From Taenia hydatigena (taxonomy: Eukaryota > Platyhelminthes > Cestoda > Cyclophyllidea > Taeniidae): 64,000 bases of DNA. This document shows, in pieces, positions 1-13,197 of this stretch. Where the stretch lies: contig JADWOT020000006.1 in assembly GCA_036345935.2 (NCBI GenBank), forward strand, positions 6,699,543 to 6,763,542, written 5' to 3'. How positions within the stretch are numbered: position 1 is the first letter of the stretch; the number at the start of each line of letters is the position of its first letter. The position numbers were made by a program, and so were the translations under genes. Below the pieces are notes generated by a model. It was given only the letters and a program-made list of their open reading frames with translations. It ran no database searches and had not been told where the DNA came from.

Positions 1-3000
1 TTCTCCCTCTTTGCTTTGGACAAAAGTAGCCCTTTTTTTCTACTTCATGATCAGAACCCCCTTGTTATTCTGCTGCCCCGGCTATTCGAGAGTGATCGTT
101 AAATCTCATTACACTAATTTCGCTGCAAAGTAAGCAGTGGTTGCATGAATTATTCATGCGATGCTACAGGAACGATAGAAGAGTTAATAAAGAACCTTCA
201 AATCTCCTACCAAGGCCTTAATTCGATAATAGCGGATATTAAGGGGAGGACGGTGATCCATTGCAAAGGATCGGATTCCGTGTTGTTGCGGCAATGAACC
301 AATCCATTTAAAGTGCATTTCCTTGCAATGTAGAAATGTCGGAAAACAACACGAATTCATGTCCGCATTCCCCAAGTTCTGGTCCTTATTCTTGTCTATC
401 TTTTTGCATTATTGTATAACATAGCGCGTTGTTGGATGAGATCCTGATTCAATTGTAACCGCAAATCCCTAATCTTGTTAGATATCGCTATTCTTAACTA
501 CGGCACTGCCTGCGACTGTTCAAAAGCAATTTTCGAAGCGTTGCAGGCAGTCCAATCCTACACATACCTCTCGTAGTGTCTATATCCAGGGTCAATCTTG
601 CCTGGCACCCTAGCATAGGGCTAGGGGGAGGTAGTGAGGCGAGAATACACTCGGTGTTGTGAATGGATTTGTACTACGATGCCACAAGACTTACAGCTCT
701 AAAGATTTCTCAATTTTTGTTGCAAAATGGTCGATGCGGTTGCGGTTTTGTTCATAATTCACTTGCGAGACTCTTATTTGTGACATTGTGCGGTTGCTCC
801 TCTTAGCCGGCTGGTTCAACTTAGACTTGTTTTAAAAGCCGAAATTGGGGAAAGGCCTTCTAATAATTTTCTCATCTCCTCAAATTGTTAGAACACCTCT
901 GCCTACAAATTTATGCATCTGAGTTGCTTCTAAAGACGGACTTCATAACCAGGTTGGGATAGCGTCACTATAGGCACAAAGAGTTGGGATCGTAGTAGCT
1001 CAGGTGACTCATCGTCATGCAGGCCATACTGCGGAAGATGGTATAAATAGAATAAGTATTATTCCATCTCTCTGGTAGTGCTACGCTCTTTACTAAGTTG
1101 GAGGAACTGCTCAAAATGAGAGGTCACTTTGTAATAAATTGGGAGAGATACGCAGAGACGTTTGAACAATCAACGGCATTTTGAGTTGACATTCGTGTTC
1201 TTTATCACTAGTCTTCCAATAAGCTATTCTAGGGTAGAAGCTTTCAACCTTCTCAAACATCAACAAATATTGAGGTTGTTCCAGTATGGAAATGATTGTC
1301 CCAAAATCCACACCAACAGAAGCTAGTTGTTTGAATCACCGGAAATTTTACGGGATCTATACTCAGACTTTGCAGCAATCTAGAGGTAGAAAAATTATTT
1401 CCTTTCCCATTGAACTAGAAAGGTTGTTTTGACCGGAGACTTGATATTCACCTGCCTATAGCCCTCCTATAAACCGTCCGGAATCGGTGTCTGAATCGGA
1501 AGGGTGGTGACAAAAGATTACTGTCTTCCACACAGCCTCTCCTAACAATGTTGTCGCAATCCGCGCTGCCCGTTTTGAACTGCGGAAGCCAATTTCTAGT
1601 TCAAATCCTAGGTAAAGGGATTGACTCTGGTATCGTCTATGGACTAGAACATCCTTGAAGTTTCACCGACGATGCTTGATGACATTCCCGAATTTAGAGG
1701 GTAGTTTATGCGCATCCATTAACTATCATAATGGATGTATATAGTTGAGGTTCTCTAGAACTTTTTTGAGAACAAATCACATTTGAAATTAACAATGGAA
1801 TATCCTTACTTTGCTCTTCATGTACCGATCCTGTTCATTTCACCTTGCATTGCTAGTCAGGTAGTACTCACAAGCATTATTTGCATCCCGTGTGTGCTTG
1901 TGTGGATGTGGTTATAAATTGCTGATATCAATAAAGGCAGGTTTGTGCAAAATTTCCCACTTACCGCATGTTTCCCTCTCTAAGTGCGTCGGCGGCGCGC
2001 ACACCGGACTGGGAAATTAGGTGCATCCATTCAAACATGCTGATACATATTTTAGCTTCAAATAAGTTCCGCAATGAGGAAAAGAAATCCTCTTCCGTTT
2101 TACCTTTTTTCTACCCAAAACTGAGACATTTGATCCAATTGGCCAAGCAAGTATACGTTGGATGTGTTCCCTCTTCCCATTTATACTGAAACACGAACTG
2201 GCCTCATTTCTTGTTCTGGTCGGGTGTTTATGGAACAGTAGGATAGATATAATTTATCTTGCTTGGATAAATCCATCATATTCCAATAGCATTAATCCGC
2301 AAGGAGGAAATTGATAACCAGATTTGATCGAACGGGACTAGCTTATGTGACCTGAATGTGCGCTTGTGTAAATCTTCTTAAAGGAGGTTAGCACAGCAAT
2401 TTAGTAATGGTGAAATGCGGAGCAGTGAGTAAGCACGCACCACAGCTTGCTATAGCGATGAGTTAAATGCTAAGAAGCGCCAATAATTAAATCTTTGTCG
2501 TTCATTGTAAATGGGACGACCCAAAATGCCTTCAGAAGCCGCTAGAACTTGCGGCTGTTGACTTAAGCCTAGGCATTGGAGCACTTATGGCAAGCTATTC
2601 AGGCAATTCAATCGAATCCGACCGGAACAGATGAGGTATCGTTAAGATCGCAAAATTGTAGTACTTAGTCGCAAACTGTTTGGTTACATTGCTTTCTTAT
2701 TACTCGTCTGAGCTGGGCTTTAAAACCGATCACTGTGCAATACCGGCCACTTGTGCAGTCCGTCTTGAGTTCTTGGAGCGTATATTTTTTGCAGTTTTTC
2801 ATAAATATTTAATCAAATATACTCTTGTTCCCAGCCAACAAATGAATGTCTACTTCAAAATTACTGCATGGAGCGCTTGCACTAGAATTGAATGAAGTTA
2901 CCTCCAGAGATGATGAAGGGAGCTCCCTACTTTCGAGGGATCCACAAAATGACGTTGTCAGGGTGTGGTAAAGTGGTAATGAATTATCAATACCTCAATG

Positions 3001-3797
3001 TCGGTCTCCAGAATCGGTTTCTCTTGACTTGTTTACATGAATACGATAAGTGAGTTGGCGCTTCCTTTAGGAATGAGTTCTTTTACATTTACATTTACAG
3101 CACTTAAATTTGGCCCTCATAATGCTGACTAATTCTCAAATCCTGAAATTGGGGAAAAAGTCGAGGTGATCGTAATATTTCCTATGTAGGGCTGGATAGG
3201 GACAGCAGATATCAGCTAGCGAAATCTGAATTTTTGTTGTCTCTCTGGCGTAGATTCACTTGATGCATTATTATAAATATACGCTGTAGTACCCTTAACC
3301 CTTACTTTTTTCAACATAGGACGTAATCAATAAATAAGAAATGGTTGATTTCACCACTCTTCAGGGTATTTTTTCTCCTGGCTTTTTTGCTGGGATAATG
3401 AAAGTAAGTAGCTTACAGCACAACAGTATTAAGGCCTTAAACACTGAGTTAAACGATTTATCATAAATAAGGAGATTTATCCGACGATTAAGCGAGAGCC
3501 CTTTGCGAAGCATCAGTGCCTTAATGTTATCAAAAGTTGGTTCGCTTACACAGGTCTTCCTTCACCCCTATCCCCTTGCCTTCTTTTTGTGGCTCTTAAG
3601 CATTGGATTCAACCAACAATTTTGCAGTTGTTGTTGTTGTTTTTTCAGGGTGGGTGGATTTATCACTTCCATTGCAAGGGAAGGATTACACATTTTAGAT
3701 GATTTAATGAAGAAAAGCCTGAGGATACTGTTCTCAGTTTGAGGGTTTCTTAAGGGCCCCATCGTCTTAACCCTACCCCTGTTTCATACACCTCAAG
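1..3797. other. No coding exon recognised; probably convertase intron
   Basis: I looked on the plus strand for convertase catalytic motifs (the HGT and GTSAxAP types) and for the exon that usually precedes the P domain, and found neither. Open frames here are short and unlike known proteins. A short hexamer repeat (three copies of an ACATTT-like unit) lies near 3083-3101. The stretch is best read as one large intron preceding the P-domain exon. Confidence 0.5.
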
Positions 3798-3999
3798 GTC
3801 ACGCTGACTAGTGATTGCCGGGGTGAGGTGGAGCTCTGGCTGACCTCACCGATGGGGACAAAGAGCAAGTTACTGAGCAAGCGGCCCTTCGATTTGGACG
3901 TCGCCGGATTCCACGCCTGGCCCTTCATGTCTGTCCACTTCTGGGGTGAAACAGCTAACGGCACGTGGACCCTCACTGTCCACTCGGGTAACGCCGTCG
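3798..3999 (+). CDS. Convertase exon: P domain core
   Basis: Starts after a good acceptor: a CT-rich tract with a branch-like cttaac, ending cctcaag. It is phase 0 in and phase 1 out, with donor GTGAGT at 4000. It encodes the MGTKSKLLSKRP and HAWPFMSVHFWGE motifs of the P domain. The start could shift if an upstream AG is used, but codon phase and homology fit 3798. Confidence 0.82.
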
Positions 4000-6900
4000 G
4001 TGAGTTGCACACAATTACCTACCCTTTTTCAGTTTAAATTGATCGAATGATCTTTTTGGAGCCCTAATCTCAGCGTCTCCAAAAGTGGAAGTGTTTTAGT
4101 ATTTTAGTAGTACTAATAAGTTTATTTTCCATACTTTGGGGTTTAACCAACTTTCAGGCCTATTAGGATTCTACTTTGCGATCACAGGTTACTTTTAGTT
4201 AGTTTTCCGACGACAACCTGTATTGCAGAGTCAAAATTACTCCTGAGGACATTATGATCTGTAGAATTCTGGAAGTAATTAATATTAATTGACATGAGAT
4301 CTTGATGACGAGTAGCATATCTCCTATACCACCTATGTGGAGAACAGCACATCAACTGAAAAGGACTTTATTAAATATGTAAATAAGAAATTTCGCTACC
4401 TCGTGAGTGGTTACGTTGCTTTTCTTAGGGTTCTTTGGTCTTCGATTTGGGTGCAAACCCAGATTAGGGAGGTCGGTATCCTCTGTTTCCTTGTACTTAA
4501 ACTGTCTTATTACGGGTCAGTTATTGACGATTGGAAACCATTCTGCAACGGGTGTCTCTGATAAATGGATGAAAAGATATACACTCTTTGGAATAGTGAC
4601 TAAGTCTAACCTCTCACTTCACTCCCCAAAGCCCAGTTCTCCATCATTTTCAGTTTTGTTGGTCAGCTACAGCGTCATTCAGCACTTCAGCAGTTGTGAT
4701 AAAACTGTATTGGATGGGTTTCATTGAGGAAATGACAGCAGTCATTGCCGATTATCAGCTCACTTCATTGGCTATAACAATAACCCATCCAAAATGTTGT
4801 TGCATAAAACGCGGGTGGTCTTTTTTCATGATCCCTGTCCGCAGGTTTCGCTTCAACGTGGTTTCAGGGAGGCACCACTACTCTTAACACAAACGTGCAG
4901 TTGTTTTTCGGCTACAACTCTACAGTGAAATGAGTTGACAGGACATCTAGGTGTGGTGAACTAAATGTTTTTATGCAATTACGGTTGGGATTCTCAAAGT
5001 AAAGTGCTGAACTACATTTTTTAATGCTAGCTTTCTCACTATCACAAGAAATTGCAGCTGGAATATGGAGGTGCTGTCTAAAAGGTGTGCTACGCATTTT
5101 GCCAGCCACTTTGCTTGAATAGATGAACGCGACTATCTGCTACTGAAATGTTCGAGATTTTTATAATACAAATAGTGTTAGCATGTGGTGCTGAATAAAA
5201 TCACTGCTTAGTACCATAGAACTACTCTAAATCTAGTTTAATTTGTTTTTATTGCGACATTTTACCGATTTTCAGGAATCTTGACAGGGTTCACTTGTGA
5301 ATGCTCTGTGCCGTACAAGCGCGATTGCCACGTTAAGTCGCTACCACACTACTCTCTTGCTGGAAGTGTATGTTCTTTGCTTCACTGGTCTGCTACACGT
5401 CTTTTCCCTCATCGGGAATCATCGGTACCTATATCTTCGCCTTCACTTTCACTCACGGTAATTTCATTTCCAACACCGTAAAATTCAGCTCTCCAGTCAT
5501 TCATTGAAGCGATGTTTACCTTTTAAATCACCTCGAGAAGGTGATGTGGCTTGATAACTATTCAAAAGCTAAATAAGTGTTTGTTTTATTAATAAGTCAA
5601 TTGCTAATTACAAAGTGTGGTCTGTAATCTCTTTGAAAAGAAGGCACCTCAAAATGTTTTATGTGGCGGCGAAATCTACTTTAGTTTGTTGTGCATCTAA
5701 GTTGTATTGTTATTCACAAAGTCCATCTCATCTCATTCATCCATCCGTCGTCCGTTCATCTATTCAAGACCCAAAGTTCCTCTGAATACTGCTTTTTTTA
5801 TCTCAATTGTTATGTGGGTTTTCGAGTTACAAGAAGGGATTTTTTTAACAAGTTCGGTAGTACTTAACTCTTCTTGAAAGGTTCTACAACGTGGGAATCA
5901 CCCCTATCAAGTGGTCTGTCTTACCGGCTACGAGCTGAAATTTTGCAGATTGATGCCAGTCCAAGAGATACGCAAAAGATAAAATGACGAAACTTTGTAT
6001 TACCTTTTGAGACTTCTCTGAAGACGAAAGAAGACATCCTACTTGGGTAGAATGCATATTGTCGACGTATGGAAGGGCTTGGGGGTTACTGGTATGGCCG
6101 AGAGTCAAGCAGTCACACCAGCGTGTTACGATACAACCTTTTTCATCTTTGAGAGTTTGATTTAAAGTAGGTTGGTCTTGTTCAATCCATTAAAAATCAT
6201 AAGCGTTCTCATTTTCTTATAGTGAATCCCTAAGCACTTCAAACAATAGGCAAAACATGGCTGTTTCGTTTTTGGCTTAGATTAGCACTGATGAGACCCA
6301 GTTTGCTTCTTTAGCCGTCAAGAGAATGTCGAGGTTGTTAGTAACACTACTTAACCGTCAATCATCAACTAAATAGATTTTTTCGAAAAATGGAATGTAA
6401 CTATTAATCCAATCAAAAGCCTCAGAACTTCTTTTTCTAGGTACTCTTTTGTCCCAACTGCCATTTTAGTTAGTATTAACTCGTCTCGCTTGTATGCTAT
6501 GTCCCTCATTTGCCTTCCCCCAAATACTCGCCCCGCTCTCCTGTCAAGAACAGCATTAGTGAGCTGCCACTCATCGGGAGTGGGAGAGAGCGCAGTGGTG
6601 GCGCCGGCCTCCTACTAACGTGTCAGCGCTGAACCACCTAAGGACCTAATTTTAAAAAGGCTGCAGAGACGAACTACGGGGGAATGCAGGCGGGAGAGCG
6701 GGTAGACTGCATACCGCACGGGGAGTAGAAAATGCGCGTGCACGTTCGTCTGTCAGACAAATGCCTCAGTGAGTGCGCGTTTTGGCCGCTGATTGAGAGG
6801 TCGCCGTCCTGTTGGCTGTCTCTCATTGAGGTCACTGGTGCAAGTTGGTCGACTCATTCTTCCCCTTGGGGTGTCTGAAATTATCGCCTTCTTTTTCGGA

Positions 6901-8577
6901 CTCGGATTTTGTTCCTTCTACCATAATTTTGGAAAGTGAATAATGATACTGCAGCGCCTCGGTTATTTCTAGCATATTAAATGACAAATGGCCAGTATGC
7001 GAGCCGAATAGCAAGTGAACGGCTCTGTCATTATGCTACGGCATATTGAAACCGCACGTGTGTTCCCAAAAGAGAGTTTGTCTTTTCTTGTTTTCAGCAG
7101 GCTAAGAGAATCATAATTTCAGAATGTGGTCGTTCTGAGGGTCTTTTTACCAAAGGAGATGAAATAGCACCCTGCCATACACTCGGTTTCATAGATGTAA
7201 AGTCTGTAATGAAGGTTTAAATTAATCTTTGTGGATCCCAACAGTTTGAGTAGTTTTAAAAGTTCAAAATTAGTATTGTTGGTGTACTGTGTATAAAGGA
7301 TTTTAGAAACAACATTTGAGAAGGCTGCATAAAAGCTGAGCGAGAATTCTGGGCAAACCAATGCTCTGGATAAGAGCATCCTTAGATTTGGTAATGTCCA
7401 TATCAGCTGAATGGTCAAGCAAATGGTGATGGCGAAGCAGTTTCTTTGAAATGGTTTGGTTAAGTTATTCCTGTACTAACCTGAATTTGGATAAGTAGTT
7501 TATCTAGGTGATCTTTTGACCCAAACTTTCATCTGGAATTTTTCCCTTCAAGACTCCCAGTGCTTTCGACATTTGCCTGGACGCAATTACATGCCTCTAG
7601 TTTTTGACGGACTAAAAGTTCCACTTCGCGAACTTGGTCGTTAAGAGGTTTACTGCTTTGTGGGCTCTAATTGATACTCTCACTACATTTTTATTCATTT
7701 GAAGTACAAGCAAGTTACGAGGCGATATAAAGTGCGACCATAAAGCCTTCTCCTCGAATTCTATTTCTATAAATGTGAAATTTCATCGAGCCGGCTGCCT
7801 CAATCGTTTGCTTGAACGCGGTTGGGTACTTATAATGATAAAGTTAATCTCACTTTTTCAGTCTCCCTCATCGGGTGGAGTCTCAGTTTCTACGGCGTGA
7901 GCACAAAACCACCTCACCACCCCTCCCGTCAGCAGTCCGTGCTTCCCACCCGTGGCCATCAGGAGCGCCAAATCCATCCCCTTACCTCTATGTTGGATGA
8001 GCGCGATCAAGCCGTACCACCGCCACCACCGATTCCCTTTGGTCCTAAGACCTCTGTTAGTTTCTCACCGGAGGCCTATGCGGTGGAGTTGGGGGGTAAA
8101 TCTCCGCCCCCTCCTCCTCCGCCATTTCCTCTACCCTTCGGCTCCGATTTTCTCGACATCTGGAGCGACCACGCCGCAGATGTGGTTTCGGAAGGAGAAG
8201 GGACAGTGCTAGGTGGCAGTGGTGGGTATCAAGGCAATGGAAAGTGGTACGACAACCTCCACCATGTCTATCAGATGCCACCGCCTAAGCCAAACACCGA
8301 AAACAATCTTGACTCATCACAGATTTACCACAGCGCCTATTTAGGAGGCTATGGACTGGAGCGGTTGAACTCACCGCGCAAATCAAACAGTGGTGGTGGT
8401 GGTAGTAGTGGTGGATGGCAGCGTATTGAACTTACGCGGCAGTCGGCGGTGAAGTCGGTGAAGTCATCAGCGGGTTGGTGGTTGAGGGAGGAGGGCAACG
8501 GTATGACCGCTGTCAGTGTTCCCACATTATCATCGCTTTTCGCTATTTTTTATACTTTTCTTTGTCTTTTTGTCTGA
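3798..8577 (+). CDS. Furin/kexin-family proprotein convertase, 3' part (two exons, 5' incomplete)
   Basis: Joined 3798-3999 and 7862-8577 give about 305 residues and a stop. The first ~80 residues match the P (Homo B) domain that follows the subtilisin catalytic domain in furin, PC2, PACE4 and kexin: SPMGTKSKLLSKRP, then GFHAWPFMSVHFWGE and GTWTL, closing with GWSLSFYGV. The P domain stabilises these Ca-dependent secretory-pathway proteases, which cut precursors after dibasic sites. The intron joins in phase 1 and rebuilds a Val codon. After the P domain comes a ~220-residue tail with two polyproline runs, a Gly/Ser stretch and a strongly hydrophobic last ~20 residues ending at the stop. There is no Cys-rich repeat region as in PACE4/PC5. 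The catalytic Asp/His/Ser exons were not found in 1-3797, so they probably lie upstream of the window. The paralog cannot be assigned: the P-domain wording resembles PC2, while the hydrophobic end recalls membrane-bound furin. Confidence 0.85.
4000..7861 (+). other. Intron of the convertase gene (phase 1)
   Basis: Donor GTGAGT at 4000, acceptor ttttcag ending at 7861. It holds a GC-rich block at about 6530-6800 unlike its surroundings and a short motif at 6056-6085 that recurs near 21939. No exon was found in it. Confidence 0.7.
7862..8577 (+). CDS. Convertase terminal exon: end of P domain, Pro-rich tail, hydrophobic C-terminus
   Basis: Follows acceptor ttttcag and enters in phase 1. It begins with the last P-domain strand (SLIGWSLSFYGV), then a 220-residue low-complexity tail: polyproline at about 8020-8035 and 8105-8125, GGGGSSGG from the GGT repeat at about 8389-8415, and a final hydrophobic block (TLSSLFAIFYTFLCLFV) reaching the stop at 8575-8577. 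This block could be a C-terminal membrane or GPI-type signal. Confidence 0.83.
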
Positions 8578-11500
8578 TAAGATTAATCCTTCTACCCCCG
8601 TACTACATAATGACTCCCTGTGCTGCTAAAGCATTGTTGCCACGACCACAAATAGTGCCCCTTTTTCCCAAAAATTGTGATTAATCAGGAGCTATGTATA
8701 CATTCAAACTGCTTTTCTGTGTGAGAAAATACCTTTCTGTGGTGTTGTTTATTGTTCCCCTCCCCCTATTCTATCTTACTCCCTCTCTTCCTCCTCCTCT
8801 TCCCATTCCGAAGAATCCTACTCGTTCGCTCTGCACGAACCGCACGATCTCTCGAGCAACTTGATGTGATTTTGGCGCTATGGATGAATTAAGTTTGGCT
8901 TCTCTGTCTCACCGCATTTGCGTATGCTCTCCACCTACCTCATTCCGCAGTCGGCAATGAATGACCTATTTTTGCTGCGACTTCATCCCTTTTCATCGGG
9001 TGCTCTTATGGATCCAGAACATTACACGGTGATGTGGAAGGTAGTTTATTGGCCAACCACTTTGTCATGCAATGGGTTTCGGAGTCTCTGTCCGAAGATT
9101 CGATCTGGCAAAAAGGTCTGTTGAGTGGAGGATGCTTGATATCGCTTGCTCTGATTGGTGTCAGTAATGAGGTTGTGAAGTTGAGCGAAAACTCCAACTG
9201 GTGCATTTGGGTAGGGAGATACACTTTCCCCAACTCCGGACACGAAGAATGCAGCATTGCAATTCTAAACACTGTCAGGAAATGATTACTCGACTACTTT
9301 TAAGGAAAATAGTCATGAGAAGGAGTTCTGTGCAGGGACAACAGGAGCGCTAATGCCTTATTCGTTCTGCAGAGTTGAATTTCGGAATCAGTATCACAGG
9401 AAAAATGAGGAACAAATGAAAGTAATTTCACAGCGTTTGCCGAGAGCATCATATCTTGGGGCTCTCCTTCTATAGGTCCTCTAAATCATTGTGAACCTTG
9501 AAAATGTCCCCTAAAAATAACCTAATGACAAAAAATCCTTTTATGAGTGTGCTTTGTGTGATTAATTGAATGCCGTAATTAAGTGCGGCAATTGACGCGA
9601 TGCTTGGTTCACTTGTCCCTGTTTTACTACCCTAATGCGCTTGCACTGTCGAGGATTGATGGAGAGTTAATTGAAGACTGCCGCGGTCGTTTGGCTGTCT
9701 GGTGTCCAACTTGGAAGGAAGGACCTAAAGGTCTAGAGACCAATGACTCACTTTCCTGCCGAGGTTGAGAAGGGTGCCGTTGCTCAGGCAGAGTTTTCAT
9801 TATTTTCGCTTCCATTTGAAAACTTGAAGGAGGTTCCATCCAATTACATGCAGCCTGCAGACTTCGAGGCGGCAGAACGGGCTAAGATCCACGCATAATC
9901 GGGCGAAAGGTATCCAGGTGTTCAGATTGAAGCAGCACTTTGCAGACAGAAATTCGTTATCACCCATTTGTTGGAGTAGATTTATCGAAACTCCAAAGAA
10001 AGCTTCTGTTACTCCCAGATTCCATTTTTCGTTCGGTTAGAACGAAGTATGATGTAGTGACAGTCAAACTGGCGATTCTCTAAAACAGCTTGAAAAGGTT
10101 AGAAAAGTAACAGAATTGAACTCTCGCTACAACCTCCTCCCCTTTAGGCTTGAATGTTTCATTCCCTATCTTTAAGGCTATGGTAACTTCTAGCATTGCT
10201 AACTTCGGATGAGCTACCACTTTCCAGAATGCCATTTGGGCGCCCAACATTCGACGGCGTGGTAAAAGGATGCACACATTAATAAAAACTTCTGTTGTTA
10301 TAATATTTCACCGAATATTTTAAAGTGCATTTTCGGTGCTCTGGAAAATTCGGTGTCCTGGTATGATCACTATTCAAAGTTCCAACTTCAAAGACTTTCA
10401 GTAAATTCCTGCCTTTGGATGGGCTCTTTTTAAAACTGGAGTCGCTTTATTTTCCAGCTGTACCAAGTCATACGCCCTTCATTTTGTATTCGCATGGCTT
10501 GACATACATGAGTGTACGGTGAGAATTCTCTCGAAATTTCTTACTTCTAAGTTCGTTTTACTCCTCGTTGCTCCGAGGTTACCATCAATCTCGATTATGG
10601 CTGTTACACCAACAGGCGCTGGCACAGTATTGGGGCAGGATGGTCACCTCAATTTGCACATATTAGCTCACCTGGAAGTGGCTCTACTCCAACCCATAGG
10701 GAAGCGTCAGTCACTTAGCGAGTTCAAGGAGGCTTCACGCTTGCCACTGACCATGATACCTTGAACCGTATTTGTAATCCTTAAAAGTTGTTGGCGAAAT
10801 CCTCTACTGCGGTGCCCCAATGACGCCTGGAAGCGCCGCTGCTGACTACCTCGTCGCAATACCATTACCAAATTTCATAAAATAAACGAATCCGTGGAAC
10901 AGGAAAGTATTGTCATACAACCTCGTACTCATTACGAAAAGACTAAGCACATCCTGGAGGGCTTTCGGCTACGCTTGATCTTCATTCCTCTCAGCAATTT
11001 CAAATGACTTGCATTTTGACCCTCGGAGTAACGGAGAGATGTAGTTCATAACTCGGCTTACATGTTAATGACCAGAACCAAGTAATGGCATTTGCAAGAT
11101 CTTCAGGAACTGCATCCAGTGCCTGCACAATGCTTATTTCGATTCATTTCAATGGACCTCCCGGTAGATGACTTATGAAGTCAGGTGATCTCCCCCTGGA
11201 CACGTACTGCATCAGCTACCCTTGGCCGTTGCGCCGACCAGAGGTATGCTTCACTACTCCGCCCGCCACAGATTATTCTCTCATATAATTCTAGAAAACT
11301 TTCAACCTAGCAGTGCCGTTCGCTTTGTTAACGCATCCACCTTCACAAAACTTGTTGTGGTTTGGGAACTGCCGGGTGCACCACCTCAATCCTTTGCCTA
11401 TCACAACTATGAAAGTCGCGTTTTCAGAACATATATCTAGAGCCTAGACTCAGAGACCATTGGTAAAAAATGTCTCAGACAATGAAGATAAATTTTTCTC

Positions 11501-13111
11501 AAAAGCATTGACCTTTGCAAATAATGAATTCTGGACTTGAATGAGGCTACCGTCCAGCAAACGCACTGATAACCTTGCGCACCTGACACAGAAGACAAAA
11601 TTCCTCAAAATGACTTTGGGCACATCAGCGAGATGGCCGCATAAATCACAAAGTTGACTTTACTAGAGATGGATGCGGTAATTGTCACAGTGCCAGTTCT
11701 AAGTATTTCAAGTTTTTTTCCCATATCAATCCGACTAGAGGGTTGGCAATGCACAAAATTCACATCGCTCCCAGCCACACTGATTTTTTTGTCGACCTAA
11801 GCAAACTAGTTTTGGGCTCGAGGACATTGGGACAACTTAACAACGTCAAAAGAATTTATTAAATGGTAAGAATTTTTGGGTCATTCAATGGAAGGATAGA
11901 AAGATGGGCCGCCCACAAATACCGTACTTGTAAAGCACTTCCCAGCGGACCGGTGCTGAATTAGTTAAGTTTCAATGTTCGTTGTAGCTAGTATAATGGA
12001 GACATATTTCTCTACCTTACAATTGATGATCACAAACTTTACCAAGCATGGAAGTTACAACCATCAAGGCTGAAAAAGCTGGGCAATGTCCAGTCTCGCG
12101 ATTGAGCACTTATTACTGTTTATTAGGACACACAAAAGACATTGCGACAAGCACAGCCGTCCAAATACCTACCAAGAAGGCTACCGTATACAGCTCTACT
12201 CTATAAACCCATTGTACCTCCTGGGCTCTATTGTAAGTTCTGCCAACCCTAAAACAAAGGTGAACCAAACAGCCTATTCTCCAAAACACATCTAATCACG
12301 GTCAATCATAATAAAATATGTCCATATGCCAAATGATGCAGGAAGCTTGCTGACAATGCTTTAAAGACAAGCAGGCTTTAAAAAACCAAAAGAGACGACG
12401 CTTGAAACGAAGAGAATGGCATGAAATACGTGCCTAGTTGAATATGTCCTGAGGTAACAAGGCGTCAGCCTGCGTCATCCTCTTCACTGAGCGACCACAT
12501 CGACTGACAAAGCAAAAATAAAGACTGTCTCATTCAGATTCAACATTTTGTGAATCATTGACACCACACAATAAATGTACCTTCCTCTAACTGAACTTCT
12601 CGATCTCCGGATGTAAAACCGAAGGTAGGCGGACAGCGAAAGTGCTGCAAGAGAATTCGTGCAATGTGCGCCTATTTATTCGCATTAAATCCCAAAAGGA
12701 TTTTGCATTCAGAGTATTGCTTACGCTTCCATACAGCCTACTTTCATTCCGTTTGTTACTAACCTTCGATAAGGGACGATTTTATCTTATCTCGTAAGCA
12801 AAAAAACATAATTTTTATCTGATCATACTAAAAAATAGGACTCAAAATAACCAAATGATAGATGCTAGCCTATGGCCGATCTCCTGTACCTTACAATTCA
12901 CCATACTACCTCATTCACCGTACGTTTAAATGCATTGATGTAACGGAATGACAAAATTGGCCTCAATACAAAAGTGAATTACATGCGCCTAATTAATTAG
13001 AGCATGTAATCACCAACGAGGGGGTCGATGACAAGTCCATTACATTGAATTAATTCCTTTCATACTTTGCTAATTTCGATTCGTTTGTGGTTTAAAATAT
13101 CTTGCTTTACT
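8578..13111. other. Intergenic region between convertase and coiled-coil gene
   Basis: No coding exon was recognised on either strand. Overlapping open frames at about 9006-9285 (both strands) and 10519-10764 are short and match no family known to me. It should contain the convertase 3' UTR and any promoter or untranslated 5' exon of the coiled-coil gene. I saw no AATAAA close to 8577. Confidence 0.5.
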
Positions 13112-13197
13112 ATGCTACACGCTAACCATGATGAAAAGGATATCTTAGTGGATTTACTTACACGGAAATTGGAAGATGAACGATCGCTTAGAATGCA
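13112..13197 (+). CDS. Coiled-coil gene exon 1 (putative start)
   Basis: ATG at 13112 opens a frame reading EKDILVDLLTRKLEDERS and ends in phase 2 at donor GTAAGT (13198). The phase joins exactly to the next exon, giving a Gln codon. The 5' edge is uncertain: AG acceptors at 13137 and 13147 keep the frame, and the frame is open upstream to about 13050. Confidence 0.65.

Noticed and set aside
1590..1610. Possible tRNA B box (AGTTCAAATCC)
   Set aside because: No matching A box upstream and the T-arm stem does not pair.
5271..5481. Cys-containing frame (FTCECSVPYKRDCHVKS) considered as a convertase Cys-rich exon
   Set aside because: The two flanking P-domain exons join directly in phase and complete the domain, so this piece would interrupt it.
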